Shown piece by piece: positions 1 to 9,530 of a stretch of DNA of 64,000 nt. The stretch comes from Sarocladium kiliense (taxonomy: Eukaryota > Ascomycota > Sordariomycetes > Hypocreales > Sarocladiaceae), in assembly GCA_030734395.1 (NCBI GenBank), contig JAUZTG010000044.1:1612001-1676000 (forward strand), written 5' to 3'. Position 1 is the first letter of the stretch; each line of letters starts with the position of its first letter. Below the pieces are notes generated by a model. The model did no database searches, was not told where the DNA came from, and was given only the letters and a program-made list of their open reading frames with translations. Position numbers and translations under genes: made by a program.

Positions 1-1089
1 GATATGAGGGTACATTGCCTTGAGCCACGGTCGGGTCTCATGTTCCCAGTCACGGAAGAGACTCGGACACACACTCCTGAGTCGGAGGTGAAGCACCTCC
101 AGACGTGGAAGAACCGCGTTAACTCCAGTGCAAACGTGTCGCGTGAAGCTGTCAAACAAGTGAGAATCGGATCGGTTCGGTTCGTGAGCCTCGTCGTCAT
201 CGAGCCCTATAGCCATACCTTCGTCAAGATAGAAGAGCGGGTCGAGCATGCCGTCGATTTCGTTCTGCTCGCTCCAGCGGGTTTTTCTGCGCGCCAAACC
301 TGGAATATCCAAGATGAGGACTGACAAATTTGAGGGTATTGGTTCTCTTCTCAGACCACCAATAGCACCCAGCATGTACCAAAGCCCCGTGTCGAAAGCA
401 GCAACTTGACGGCGGTGTATCCCCCATGGTTCCCGCATCTTGACCTCGAATTGTTCGAGTCGGGGGAGATCTGACAGATAGGATAGGCGGTACAGACCCC
501 AAAAGAGACCGTCCTGAGGATCCCATGGCTCTCCGCGCTTCGGTGGGATGTGGAAGCGCTTCCAGTTCCGGTCAGCCTTCAAGTCGTCGATGTGTCGACG
601 TGAGAATATGTCAGGATAGTCGCTACTATCGCAGTCCCCTGGCACGAACTGATACCTACGCAACATTGAGTCGAGATTGAGGGTGCAATTTCGAAGGTAT
701 GTGTCGAGCTGGTTGTAAGCGTGCTGCCGATACACCGGCTCTGCTGTGTTAAAGCCATGATCCCAGGGAGTGTTGGGATGGGAAATCCTACCGATGCTCA
801 TGTTGTTATACATTACGGGCAAGGCAGCCGAGTACCATTCTCTGCAGATGGTCAGTCTTCGGACGTTTTCGCAGAAGAACTCTGACCCAAGGGCCTGTAC
901 AACCATGATCCTGATTTCTGCTGGCAGAAGATGGAAAGGGAAACCCTCGTAGCGAGGGCCAGCCTGCGCTCGATTCACCATCACGAAGCCATCTTCACTG
1001 CTAGCTTTCCTCTTGAAGAGTGAAAGGCTTCCAAGGCTGTTGAATGTGCCTTGGACAAGGTTGTTCCAACTGCGGTTCGGGTTCGCCAT
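1..1089 (-). CDS. F-box-like domain protein, copy A (3' end beyond window)
   Basis: The reading frame is open from an ATG at 1089 to the window edge, 363 codons without a stop, so the C-terminus is missing. Residues ~42-85 have an F-box-like pattern (LLPAEIR..., then a Leu-rich stretch, EWYSAALPVMY). F-box-type proteins usually recruit substrates to SCF ubiquitin ligases; here that role is inferred from the motif alone. The rest is a divergent region with conserved Trp/Arg blocks such as LPRLEVLHLR. Copies B and C downstream on the same strand share the GSEFFCENVRRL-like block and the LPRLE/LPHLE block, so this is the upstream member of a tandem family. No intron is needed. The exact function is unknown; the family assignment is moderate. 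Confidence 0.75.
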   Translation of the reverse strand, partial: MANPNRSWNNLVQGTFNSLGSLSLFKRKASSEDGFVMVNRAQAGPRYEGFPFHLLPAEIRIMVVQALGSEFFCENVRRLTICREWYSAALPVMYNNMSIGRISHPNTPWDHGFNTAEPVYRQHAYNQLDTYLRNCTLNLDSMLRRYQFVPGDCDSSDYPDIFSRRHIDDLKADRNWKRFHIPPKRGEPWDPQDGLFWGLYRLSYLSDLPRLEQFEVKMREPWGIHRRQVAAFDTGLWYMLGAIGGLRREPIPSNLSVLILDIPGLARRKTRWSEQNEIDGMLDPLFYLDEGMAIGLDDDEAHEPNRSDSHLFDSFTRHVCTGVNAVLPRLEVLHLRLRSVCPSLFRDWEHETRPWLKAMYPHI

Positions 1090-1929
1090 TTTGACAGCCT
1101 CAGTGGTAGTTGATACAGTGTTGTGAAGATGGCGGGAGGTGATGGTTGATGGGCGAGATGGCTGGGGAGTTGAGGATTTGGATGAGCATCCTAAGGAATT
1201 ATATACTGGTCACAGTTTGCTCGGAGGCCTTTCTTCGTAGCTATAGCATGTCACCATTCGTAGAGCGCATATTGAATTGCAACAGGTTTATCTGTAACGC
1301 GGCTGCACAACTCATTGAAAGGGCTTGATATCGCTGATGATCTATTACAGTCGCTCTAGCCCAATCTTCTTCTTTCGATTGCTCAGAATATCCTATTATT
1401 TGTTTCACGTCTTGGATACCAGCATATTCCGCTTCAATGGCCAACCCTTCCGCTTGGCCACCTGTTGTCCCGTTGAGCATGTCAACAAAGAATCAAGCTC
1501 CTCAAAGCCTTGCAAAGTCAACAAAGAGCTTTACATATTGTCGGTTGCATCTCCCACTCGACGAAACGATCGAAGCTAACAGACATGGCAGATTGTTCTT
1601 GGATGACGTGCACTTTGAGTTTTCACGTCGGACGTTGATTCAATGTACAGTAGATGCAGGCGGTGCGATGGAAGATTATCAGGTGGATTGTACAGTATGG
1701 TACAGTCAACACTTAAGAAGTGCGCCACTGTGTCGAGATACCGCAGCTCTTTGCGTTCCGGTGTCAGTCTCAAATCCATGCAGTTGGTTGGCGTCACTAC
1801 ACATGATAGCCACCACGGGTACTGTAGACTCTACGTAAATCAACATTTCGGAAACCCCACAGCACTATAGTCGTATTAAACAGAATCGCTTCATATTATG
1901 CATGTGGCTTGAATATCTACGAGGTTGGA
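1090..1929. other. Intergenic, F-box-like copies A and B
   Basis: About 840 bp with only short overlapping frames and no recognisable protein. It must hold the promoter of copy A and the 3' end of copy B. I see no clear TATA box or repeat. Confidence 0.6.
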
Positions 1930-3393
1930 TCACTCGTCAGAGTCCACAGCCTCTCCCCATCTATCAATTGCCCTTTGCCTCGTCTTGCCCGTCAGCGCAT
2001 CAAATTCATCGATGAAATGTCTGTCCAACTTCTCCCCGCTCATCCTCGAGTACCTCAATCGAACCAGCCTTGGGTTTTCAAGACGCTTGACGAGGCGTGA
2101 AATTTCCCTCTTCATCTCCTTGACGGCATAATCAGCATAGTGATTCTCCGCCTCTCGCGTAAGCTTGGAGTCGTAGGTCATGCAATGCACCACTCGTTTA
2201 TGCTTGAGATTCTCTCGAGGAAGTACCATGTTGATGATGACGTCCTTCAGTTTTGGCAGTGGGCTGTCGGCTTTAGCTCTGCATTCTTTCAGACTTTGTG
2301 CGTGGGAAGCCCCTCCAGGCCAACCTTCGTATGAGGGCCACATCTCACGCCATTGCTCGATAGCTTCAGGATATTGCCAACGGAAGATACCCGGACAGAT
2401 ACAGCGCGATCGGTAGTGAAGGGTCTCAAGATGCGGAAGTGCCTGCATGATACTGTTACACACATGGCCGTCAGCCCAAGGCTCCGGCATGTCAGAAGCA
2501 TCATCACGAGGATCTATCTCGTTGTATGTGGTAATGTGGCGTAGAGGCAATGGATCCGCCAGTTCTGCGGCTCTTTCGCCAATACGTTTATGGCGGGGTT
2601 CCTTTCTCTGTGCAAGACCAGCGAGGTCCAGGTAAAGATGAGCGAGTTGTTTCTTGACAAGGGTTTCACAGAGCACTGCCTCAAACCCCGAAATCTGACC
2701 TCGGTAAAAGCCCCATGCTTCCTTGATATGGAAATCAAGGGTATGAGCCTTTGTGGAGGCAAAAGCTTGGTAGATCAAGTTGCAGGACATGATCAGCATG
2801 CTCTGGATGGTCGTTGGTTCTGGCGACGATTCCATATTCCTCGGGTCACGTTCAGCCTGCAGATTCGCCATCTCCCGTCTCTCCAGAAGAGCAGGCTTTT
2901 TCTTGTACTGTCGGAGATCCGCGTCTTCGGGTAAAAACTGATAGCCTCGATACATTTGGTCCAGGTGAATGCGCACGATCCGAAGGTGCTTTTCCAGGCT
3001 ATCTGTCATCTTCCCCGTACATTCCGAGTCAGTAAAGTTCCCCGTAAGAGCAGATGGTGCCAATGGATGCGAAGCCTTCGAAAAGGTCATGTCGTAGTAC
3101 ATAGTTCTTAGCGCCCAGTGAAACCAACCGTGCGAAATGGCGAGGCGTCGTACATCCTCGCAGAAGAATTCGGAGCCTAAGCTTTCGATGATTTCGGCCT
3201 GGAGCTCTGCTGGGAACAGGTCAAACCTTAGTACATCCTGAAAAACATCGACAGTCGCGCTGTTGTTGCCAGTACAATTGATTGCAGTTTGCTGATCGCT
3301 CTGGTAATCGCAACTGTGAAATCTGTCTTGTGAACCAGAAGCACCAAGCTCCTGGCAGACACTGTTGTTGTTACCGCATTGTGAACGGTGCAT
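1930..3393 (-). CDS. F-box-like domain protein, copy B
   Basis: Single-exon frame of 487 residues from the ATG at 3393. The frame extends further upstream, but only through non-ATG codons, so 3393 is the first usable start. Near residues 58-110 it has the F-box-like block (LFPAELQAEIIESLGSEFF, then GWFHWALRTMYY) shared with copies A and C. The C-terminal half shares the patterns LPKLKDVIINM and FDALTGKT with copy C. A putative SCF adaptor role rests on the F-box-like pattern only. No signal peptide or membrane segment is visible. It lies between two paralogues in the same orientation, which points to tandem duplication. The paralogues are strongly diverged from each other, so the duplication is not recent. 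Confidence 0.8.
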   Translation of the reverse strand: MHRSQCGNNNSVCQELGASGSQDRFHSCDYQSDQQTAINCTGNNSATVDVFQDVLRFDLFPAELQAEIIESLGSEFFCEDVRRLAISHGWFHWALRTMYYDMTFSKASHPLAPSALTGNFTDSECTGKMTDSLEKHLRIVRIHLDQMYRGYQFLPEDADLRQYKKKPALLERREMANLQAERDPRNMESSPEPTTIQSMLIMSCNLIYQAFASTKAHTLDFHIKEAWGFYRGQISGFEAVLCETLVKKQLAHLYLDLAGLAQRKEPRHKRIGERAAELADPLPLRHITTYNEIDPRDDASDMPEPWADGHVCNSIMQALPHLETLHYRSRCICPGIFRWQYPEAIEQWREMWPSYEGWPGGASHAQSLKECRAKADSPLPKLKDVIINMVLPRENLKHKRVVHCMTYDSKLTREAENHYADYAVKEMKREISRLVKRLENPRLVRLRYSRMSGEKLDRHFIDEFDALTGKTRQRAIDRWGEAVDSDE

Positions 3394-4344
3394 GACGCTC
3401 TTTGTCAGGACGTCTAGATTTAGAGTTGAATACGTTACAGAAGTTGGTATCAACTTTCGGTATTTTGATCAGTGTGTTCGAACGAGTCGTTGTTGCGTTG
3501 GACTCAGGACTGCACCAAGGCTGCCGGTGACTGACTTATACCATGCGTTTCTTTCAGAGCCTGGGTGAAAGGAGGCCCCTAGGCCACCAAATCGGCGTGA
3601 GTGTTATGGAGAAAGAGTGAGAGCACTGGGGCCGCCTTTCACCAGGGTCATAAACAGCCTTTATGTGAGGGAGCGGATCTTCAAAGGAGGATGCGAATGA
3701 AGCTGTGATTCACCTCTTTGTGTCTAACCAAAGCTGTCCACCCCTCGGCGGTTCCACGCCTTTGTGAGTATCTATCTGCCTTGACAAGGTCGGTCAATCT
3801 CTTTTAGACGCTTGATCAATTGAGATGATCTTAAGGTCCTTCCATTACGGTTTCCTTGCAACGCAACGCCACACTGCATTGCCGGAGGCATGGCATCGGC
3901 CTATCATCGTCAGGCAATCGAACGGCAACAGACTTGTTCCCAGCCACTTACTTCTCAGCTCGCACAGGGTCCTACATGGGAGTCAGAAATGAGGATACTG
4001 CAACATTAAATTGGTAAGCATCCCTTCATAGGAGCCTTTCCCAACATTTCGTCGTTCGATGAGGTGTGATACTACGCCTGAGGTACAGATGTAGGAACTA
4101 TGCGCATCTTGGTGGTCAATCTTAGGTATACACTATCTTTAAGGATTTTTCTTGCTTATTATCAATGCTCCAAACAAACCTCACTTTGCTCAATGCCCGG
4201 GTAGGGCATCTTGCACCCTAATGGCCTAGCTTTTGGCTTTCATTCATCAGCATCGTCGCCAGCGTTAGCCACGTCCTCGCCCATCTGTTCTCTATTTCCC
4301 GTGACGTCCAGAGCGCCTTCAATCTGCTAATGGCAGAGTTAGAG
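3394..4344. other. Intergenic, F-box-like copies B and C
   Basis: About 950 bp without a supportable gene. It holds the upstream region of copy B and the 3' flank of copy C. No repeat or RNA gene was recognised. Confidence 0.6.
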
Positions 4345-6048
4345 TCAGATATCATGATCAAAATCATGATCAGAATGAATCTGAGACTCCTCGTCTTCAT
4401 CCTGTTCCTCGCCGTCCACTTGCGCGGCCTCAAATGGCTCGATGAAAGCCACTCTATACGCCTCCGCCTCGGCGGCTTCCAGATCATAATCAGGATCAAA
4501 TTCCATCTCCACATCCTCCATAACAACTCCCCATTCATCAATTGGCAAGCGTTGGATTTCGCCTGTGAGTGCATTCCACTCGTACGCGGTTTCCGTGTCG
4601 ACTTCATACTTGTCATGTAGGCGAGGGTATCGCACTACCACGCGTCGCGGGTTGCTCAGTCTGCCCAGCAAGCGAATGACTTCCGCTTTCGTGTTGTCAA
4701 GAGTGAGGTTCCACCACTCCGTTGCTTTCTTGTATGGCAGATCAATCCCCTGTGGCAAGGAGCAGTGACATACACGGTCTTGAACGAACCTGTAGCCACG
4801 CGGCATCGTCAGGTTGATGATGATATCTTTGAGTTTCGGCAGAGGTTCTTCGACTTGATGTATAAGCTCGGAGTCAAGACTGCGAAACATGGCTGCACAG
4901 ATGGTTGGCGCGCGAAAGTGCAGAACTTCGAGTCGCGGAAGGGCAAGGCGAACACCATGGCACATATGATAATCCTGAAGCCGGCCTTCTCCCCACAGAT
5001 GAGCGCTCAACGTACGTGTTGCGGCTTTGTGATCAGTGCTAGCCTCTCTTGCTTTGATTTTGTCAATGGCTTCCCTCAGCTTCCGATCTCCAAGGGTAAC
5101 GCCGTAGTACTCTTCCAGAACTGTCTCAGGATCCCGCTGAAGCCATGTATCGTTGTCGATATCGGGCCCTTCTAGACCAAATACATCTTCTCCAACCCCT
5201 GAAAGGCCTAATTAGAGTTGAGAAACGCCTATCTTTGGGATCAGGATACGCAGAATATGGGAGCATGGTGATGCCGAAAGCTCCAGGCCCCATGAACCTC
5301 GCATGTCTAATCGTAAGGCTTCCGCTTTGGGAGCGAGAAGGAGCAACTGCACCGCATGGATTACACGTGCCAGACAATCCTCCTTAGGAATGGCATCGCA
5401 AGGCGCCTGGTCTCCATGCCAAGGTCTACGCTCGCTCCGTAGACGACGCCCTTTGGCGAGCTGACGTCTGCGCTGAGTGGGCGCGAAGACCCTCATCCAG
5501 TTTGTTTCCGGATCTTCTCCAAAGATACCAAGCTCATCGTCGTCCACTTTTGCGCATGCACGGTATCTTTCTCCGTAGCCCTTAGCGTCCAGATACCGGA
5601 CCATTTCGTCCAAATCGATGGTCACTCGACGGACGTGTTCAGCAATATTGCTCTTTATCTTGTCAATATTCTCGGAGTTGGCCCCAAAATGGCAGCGGTC
5701 GGCGCCGATGAAGTTGCCGTCAAGATACTGACCAGACAGAAGACATGTTGTGATGGGAGCAAAGGGGTGGTTCATCCTCGAAGCGTCCAGGTTTCGATAC
5801 AAGACCGGAAGAGCCAAGGCATACCACCCGGACGAGACCGCCAGCCGGTCAACATTCTCGCTGAAGAAATTAAAGCCAAGTGACTCAATCACATGGCATT
5901 GAATCTCCGGAGGCAATGAACTGAACAGGGGAAAGGAGGGGATTTGGAGGTAGTGGGATGATGGGAAATGGTTGTCGCCGTTCAGGGCAACATGATCAGC
6001 CATCCTATTGAGGAGACCAGCCTCCTCGTTGTACGCGATCTCGCTCAT
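4345..6048 (-). CDS. F-box-like domain protein, copy C (one predicted intron; possible pseudogene)
   Basis: The frame starts at ATG 6048 and has the F-box-like block (SLPPEIQCHVIESLGFNFF, then GWYALALPVLY) of copies A and B. An in-frame TAA lies at 5212-5214. A 51-nt intron at 5199-5249 (donor GTATCC, acceptor TTTCAG, branch-like CTCTAAT) would remove it and keep the frame, giving 550 residues that end in an acidic tail. The part after the stop is clearly homologous to copy B (LPKLKDIIINL, WNALTGEI), so both halves belong to one gene. The donor is weak, and a neighbouring frame at ~5212-5290 can be aligned loosely to the paralogues. Decay by compensating frameshifts is therefore possible. The start is preceded by a duplicated 5' end carrying an upstream ORF. 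Confidence 0.6.
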
Positions 6049-6172
6049 TTCGCTGACGGTGTTGGTTTTCGTATTACTTTGTGGCCCTTTCGGGTAAGAT
6101 TGTCGGCCATCGTGTTCAGGAGGCCGATCTCCTCGTTGTACGTAGTGTCGCACATTGTGTCCATTGTATTGT
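5985..6172. repeat. Diverged tandem duplication of the 5' end of F-box-like copy C, offset 107 bp
   Basis: Segments at about 5985-6050 and 6092-6157 align with an offset of 107 bp, with the shared core CTCCTCGTTGTACG and flanking matches. The offset is not a multiple of three, so the second copy falls into a different frame and yields the upstream ORF. Identity by eye is about three quarters. Confidence 0.6.
6045..6155 (-). promoter_or_regulatory. Upstream ORF overlapping the start of F-box-like copy C
   Basis: A 36-codon frame starts at ATG 6155 and ends at a TGA at 6045-6047. That TGA overlaps the ATG of copy C (6046-6048) in an A-TGA arrangement. Its first ~20 codons resemble the beginning of copy C itself (TYNEEIGLLN versus AYNEEAGLLN, then MADN versus MADH). 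Overlapping stop/start pairs permit termination-reinitiation in some fungal mRNAs; a role here is inference. Confidence 0.5.
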
Positions 6173-6622
6173 TACGGTGTACTGTGTTGTTTCGGTGTAT
6201 TGTATTGTTCTGTCTTTTGTTGATTGGTACGTAGTTGGGAAAAGTTCATACCCGAAATCAGGCCCTGGAGTCGGCATATACTGGACTTATAATGTACAGT
6301 ATCGAACTGTTGATAGCAGCGGTCAATTGGTGGGCAAGATTGCCCAGCTGAAGTCATTGTCTGGATTCTTTCTACAAACACTTCATCCCCACTGCAGCAT
6401 GGAAAGGCGTCAAAGGACTCCAGGCCTCACAGATATTGTCCTCCAGCTTAGACCCTTTCCTTATCGTCACATGAAGTCTTTGCCGAATGAAAGAATCGGC
6501 AGCATCGGAAGAAGAGACTCGTGGGCTGTGCAGTGTTCTTCCAGGGGCTCTATGCGTAGAAACTCTCTTTGTTCTTCCGTTTTTGTTCATTCACTCAGGA
6601 CGCTCTTCGCTAAGCCTCCCTT
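6156..6622. other. Intergenic, with T/G-rich imperfect repeats next to copy C
   Basis: No gene is supportable. At 6163-6225 a T/G-rich stretch repeats the pattern TGTTNCGGTGTANTGT about twice, in the presumed leader of copy C. The rest is the 3' flank of the methyltransferase gene. Confidence 0.5.
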
Positions 6623-7405
6623 TCATGCTTTCGCAGGCCACCTCAATTCCCACCCCGTCACCGTCTTCTGCACCTCCAAATCGCCTGGGTCACCCTCAAA
6701 CATGGGCTTTTCTAATCTCACCTCCTGCACCTTCTCAACCAACATCCCCGCCTCCCTCGCCACATCAAAGAACTTCATGTCCTTCCCCCTCAACCACGGC
6801 CTGTAACTCGTAAAGAACACGTAAGCGGTTCCGTCCTCCGTCATGGCTTCTTTGATGGTCTTGACGAGGGCGCCGTGTTCGGAGTGTCTGAAGAGGAGGT
6901 CGGCGAGGATCAGGACATCGAATTTGGAGTGGGATGGAGGGAGACGAGCGAGGAGAGGTTGAACGTCAGTGCCCCAAATGAAGCCTGCCGCATCTATAGT
7001 CTTTGCGATCTTGCCCTTAAGTTCGTCTCCATCGCCTTCATCGCAGAGATCGATATTCTTCTGCATGTTCTGCACAATCTCCACGTCGGGGTAATCCGAC
7101 ATGACGACCTTCGCCGCTCCCAGCAATCCAGCGACAAGACTTGGTAAGCCAGAAGCAGCGCCCAGCTCGAGAACTGTTCGGCCCTGAACGCGGGATGGTG
7201 AGTCCTCGAAGTAGTTGGAGATGATCTTTGCGCCGTTCCAAAGGTGGTGCGCTTCTGTTGGCGAGGCGCCGACGAGATTGAGGGTGATATGGTGGCCGGA
7301 CTTCATGGCGAAGACTTCTTGGGTGGGAGGAGGGGTGGCTGGGTAGTAGTCTTCTGGATCCTCCATGAGGCCGCCTAGGCTGTAGTCATCGTGATCCTCG
7401 GCCAT
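6623..7405 (-). CDS. efm7: EFM7/NNT1-type protein N-terminal and lysine methyltransferase
   Basis: Single exon, 260 residues, starting at ATG 7405. It is a class I SAM-dependent methyltransferase of the METTL21-like superfamily. Residues ~77-90 form motif I (TVLELGAASGLPSL), followed by the acidic post-I segment VVMSDYPD at ~100-107. Ahead of it is the family block LWNGAKIISNYFE at ~55-67, and later LILADLLFRHSEH. Yeast Efm7 (Nnt1) methylates the N-terminal Gly and the adjacent Lys of elongation factor eEF1A in the cytosol; the same role is inferred here from overall architecture and length. There is no signal peptide or membrane segment. It sits in a housekeeping run on the minus strand and is not obviously co-regulated with its neighbours. 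Confidence 0.88.
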   Translation of the reverse strand: MAEDHDDYSLGGLMEDPEDYYPATPPPTQEVFAMKSGHHITLNLVGASPTEAHHLWNGAKIISNYFEDSPSRVQGRTVLELGAASGLPSLVAGLLGAAKVVMSDYPDVEIVQNMQKNIDLCDEGDGDELKGKIAKTIDAAGFIWGTDVQPLLARLPPSHSKFDVLILADLLFRHSEHGALVKTIKEAMTEDGTAYVFFTSYRPWLRGKDMKFFDVAREAGMLVEKVQEVRLEKPMFEGDPGDLEVQKTVTGWELRWPAKA

Positions 7406-7945
7406 GGTGGTGAGAACAGACTGAGGGAGTATGAAAATTGCCGTTGTCGATGAATGAGACGGTAGCCGTGATTTGTCTTGAAGCGGAGGACCCTTCAGCG
7501 ATTGGTCGTGTCTAGTGTATGTCTGCCCAGATGAGTTAGAATTTTTAGTAAGGAGATGTCTGTGACGACGTCGGTGGTGTTGGTTCTCTCAGGCTCATTT
7601 GGTGGTAGTTGGTGAAGGATGATTTTTTTGGCGCATGGAGTGGGCCAGCCGCCATGAGGCATCGCCATCTGAATGGGCGTACTGAAGTGCCTGGCTTGCC
7701 TGACATTAACGTCACTAGGAGCAGGAAAGCTTGCAGAAAAAATAAGGCTATCCTTCTCATAGTGTCCAAGGGCAGCAGAATGATCATTAATTGATCTCTG
7801 CAGCTAGCACCCGGCACTCTGCACTTAAGAGGAATGGAAGTGGGAAGTAGTGTATCACCAATGTGGCAACTCCATTACGAACGCTGAGAAAGCCAACACG
7901 TATAATCTCATAGCTTTACAAACGCTCATATTCCATAAACATATA
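7406..7945. other. Intergenic
   Basis: About 540 bp holding the efm7 upstream region and the 3' end of the RS-rich gene. Small frames in it have no recognisable product. Confidence 0.6.
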
Positions 7946-9073
7946 TCAGCCCCCAAACCTCTGCCTCACCAACTCTCTCAATCCCTCCACAGTCCCCTCC
8001 TCCTTCTCTTTCCACCGTTTCTTCCTCTCCTCAATCTCTTCCCTCTTCACCCTCTCCATCTCCTCCCTCCTCACCTCCCTCTCACTCTTCTTCCTCTGCG
8101 CCCTCTCCTTCTCCCTCTTCAGCTCCTCCAGCTCATCCCCCGCGCCACCCATCATCTCCGCATCGGGCACTTCTCCACCGGGACTGGGGTCGCGGAAGGA
8201 ACGGAGTTTCTCGTTGAGGAGTTGCTTCTTCTCAAGTTGCCGTTCGCGCGTCCCTGGGGATGCGCGGGGGATGAGGTCGTCGAGATGTTCTTTTTGGAGG
8301 GTGCGGTCGGCTTTGCGTGCCTGGCGGAGGGAGGTGAGGGAGTCGGCGCGGTCTTCGAGGCGTTGCTCGTCGCGGAGGGCGAGGTCTTGACGAGAGGGAA
8401 TTCCGGGACCTGACGGTCTTCCTGCGCCAGAACCTGGAAGCACAGGACCATAATCTTCGTCGTCATAATCGTCGTCGTCATCATCATCTTGCCCTTCGGC
8501 CCTCGTCTGCGGCTGCGACTGCTCCCCGTCGTCCTCCGCAGCAGCAGCACCACTCGGTTCCTCACCCGCATCACCCCTCCATCCCATCCCCAAGCCCATC
8601 TCCTCCGCCCTCGCCTTCACTCTCGCATACGTCTCGGGATCATACCACCCCTCGGCCAGCTCTCCTCTATTCCACTTCCCCACGAAACTCTTCCACCGAC
8701 CCTTCACCTCCCGCTTATCCATCTCATACAAGTCCTTCTGCTTCTGAATGAAAAGAAATTCGGCTAGCAGGGGCTCAAAGATAGGGAGATCGGTCTTCGT
8801 GAGCTGACGGGCGGAGAAGGGGAGAGTGACGGGCGGCGCTGAGGAGGACTTGGTGTCGCGCTCGCGATGGCGACGACTTGAGTGCTTGCCGTCGCGGTGC
8901 TCATGTCTTCTCTCACTGCGATGGTCTCTTGGTGAGTTTGACCTCCTCCTCTTATGTGCTGGAGATCGTGAGCGTCTTCTGTCCCTGTCCTCGCTGTCAT
9001 GATGCCGATGATGGCGATGTTGTCCATCTGCCTCACGCGACCTTCCATCACCGCGCTTGTCGTAATGATCCAT
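7946..9073 (-). CDS. RS/RH-rich nuclear protein of the fungal HEL117-like group
   Basis: Single exon, 375 residues, ATG at 9073. The first ~80 residues are rich in Arg, Ser, His and Asp, with RS dipeptides (SRSPAHKRRRSNSPRD). This is typical of nuclear RNA-processing proteins. A conserved block follows at ~85-160 (FSARQLTKTDLPIFEPLLAE, then a Trp-rich KGRWKSFVGKWNRGELAEGW). Next come an Asp-rich stretch and a highly charged, probably coiled-coil C-terminus (~260-375). Fungal relatives are often labelled 'RNA helicase HEL117', but I see no helicase motifs such as a P-loop or DEAD box, so that label is not supported. A pre-mRNA splicing role is inference from composition. Confidence 0.75.
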   Translation of the reverse strand: MDHYDKRGDGRSREADGQHRHHRHHDSEDRDRRRSRSPAHKRRRSNSPRDHRSERRHEHRDGKHSSRRHRERDTKSSSAPPVTLPFSARQLTKTDLPIFEPLLAEFLFIQKQKDLYEMDKREVKGRWKSFVGKWNRGELAEGWYDPETYARVKARAEEMGLGMGWRGDAGEEPSGAAAAEDDGEQSQPQTRAEGQDDDDDDDYDDEDYGPVLPGSGAGRPSGPGIPSRQDLALRDEQRLEDRADSLTSLRQARKADRTLQKEHLDDLIPRASPGTRERQLEKKQLLNEKLRSFRDPSPGGEVPDAEMMGGAGDELEELKREKERAQRKKSEREVRREEMERVKREEIEERKKRWKEKEEGTVEGLRELVRQRFGG

Positions 9074-9530
9074 GTCGTATCGTCTTCCTCCTGAACAGAC
9101 TCACAAGCGTTCAAATTAGTCTGAAGCTCAGTGTAGTCGAGGTAGCAGCGCAGCTTGATGTGTGTATTGGATGTGTTGTGAGTCGTTCTCCCAGCTTTCG
9201 CTGGATTTCGATGTTGACCTGCTGGCCCCACTTTTCGCATCGAACTCAACAGTAGCAGGTTCCTTCAAGGTCAGTTCGAACCCAAACATGTACGAGATGA
9301 TCACGCTCAAATGGTTTCAGATGCTTCCAAATCTCTTGGGCACACGGTATGAGTTGAGAAATGTCATTCACAAGGTCCTCTCCAGGGGTATCTTTGCTAT
9401 CCCGCCCTATACTATGCATGCATCAATGCTTGTTCACATGTGGAACGTCTCTGAACCGCCTTATGACGCCGCTCCCCTTACGTCTGTCCTCCTTTCCAAT
9501 TTTCCAGGTGCTCGTTGGGTATTTCCTCTA
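9074..9530. other. Intergenic
   Basis: About 460 bp between the RS-rich gene and the copper-fist gene. It holds the former's leader and the latter's 3' region. No further gene was recognised. Confidence 0.55.
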
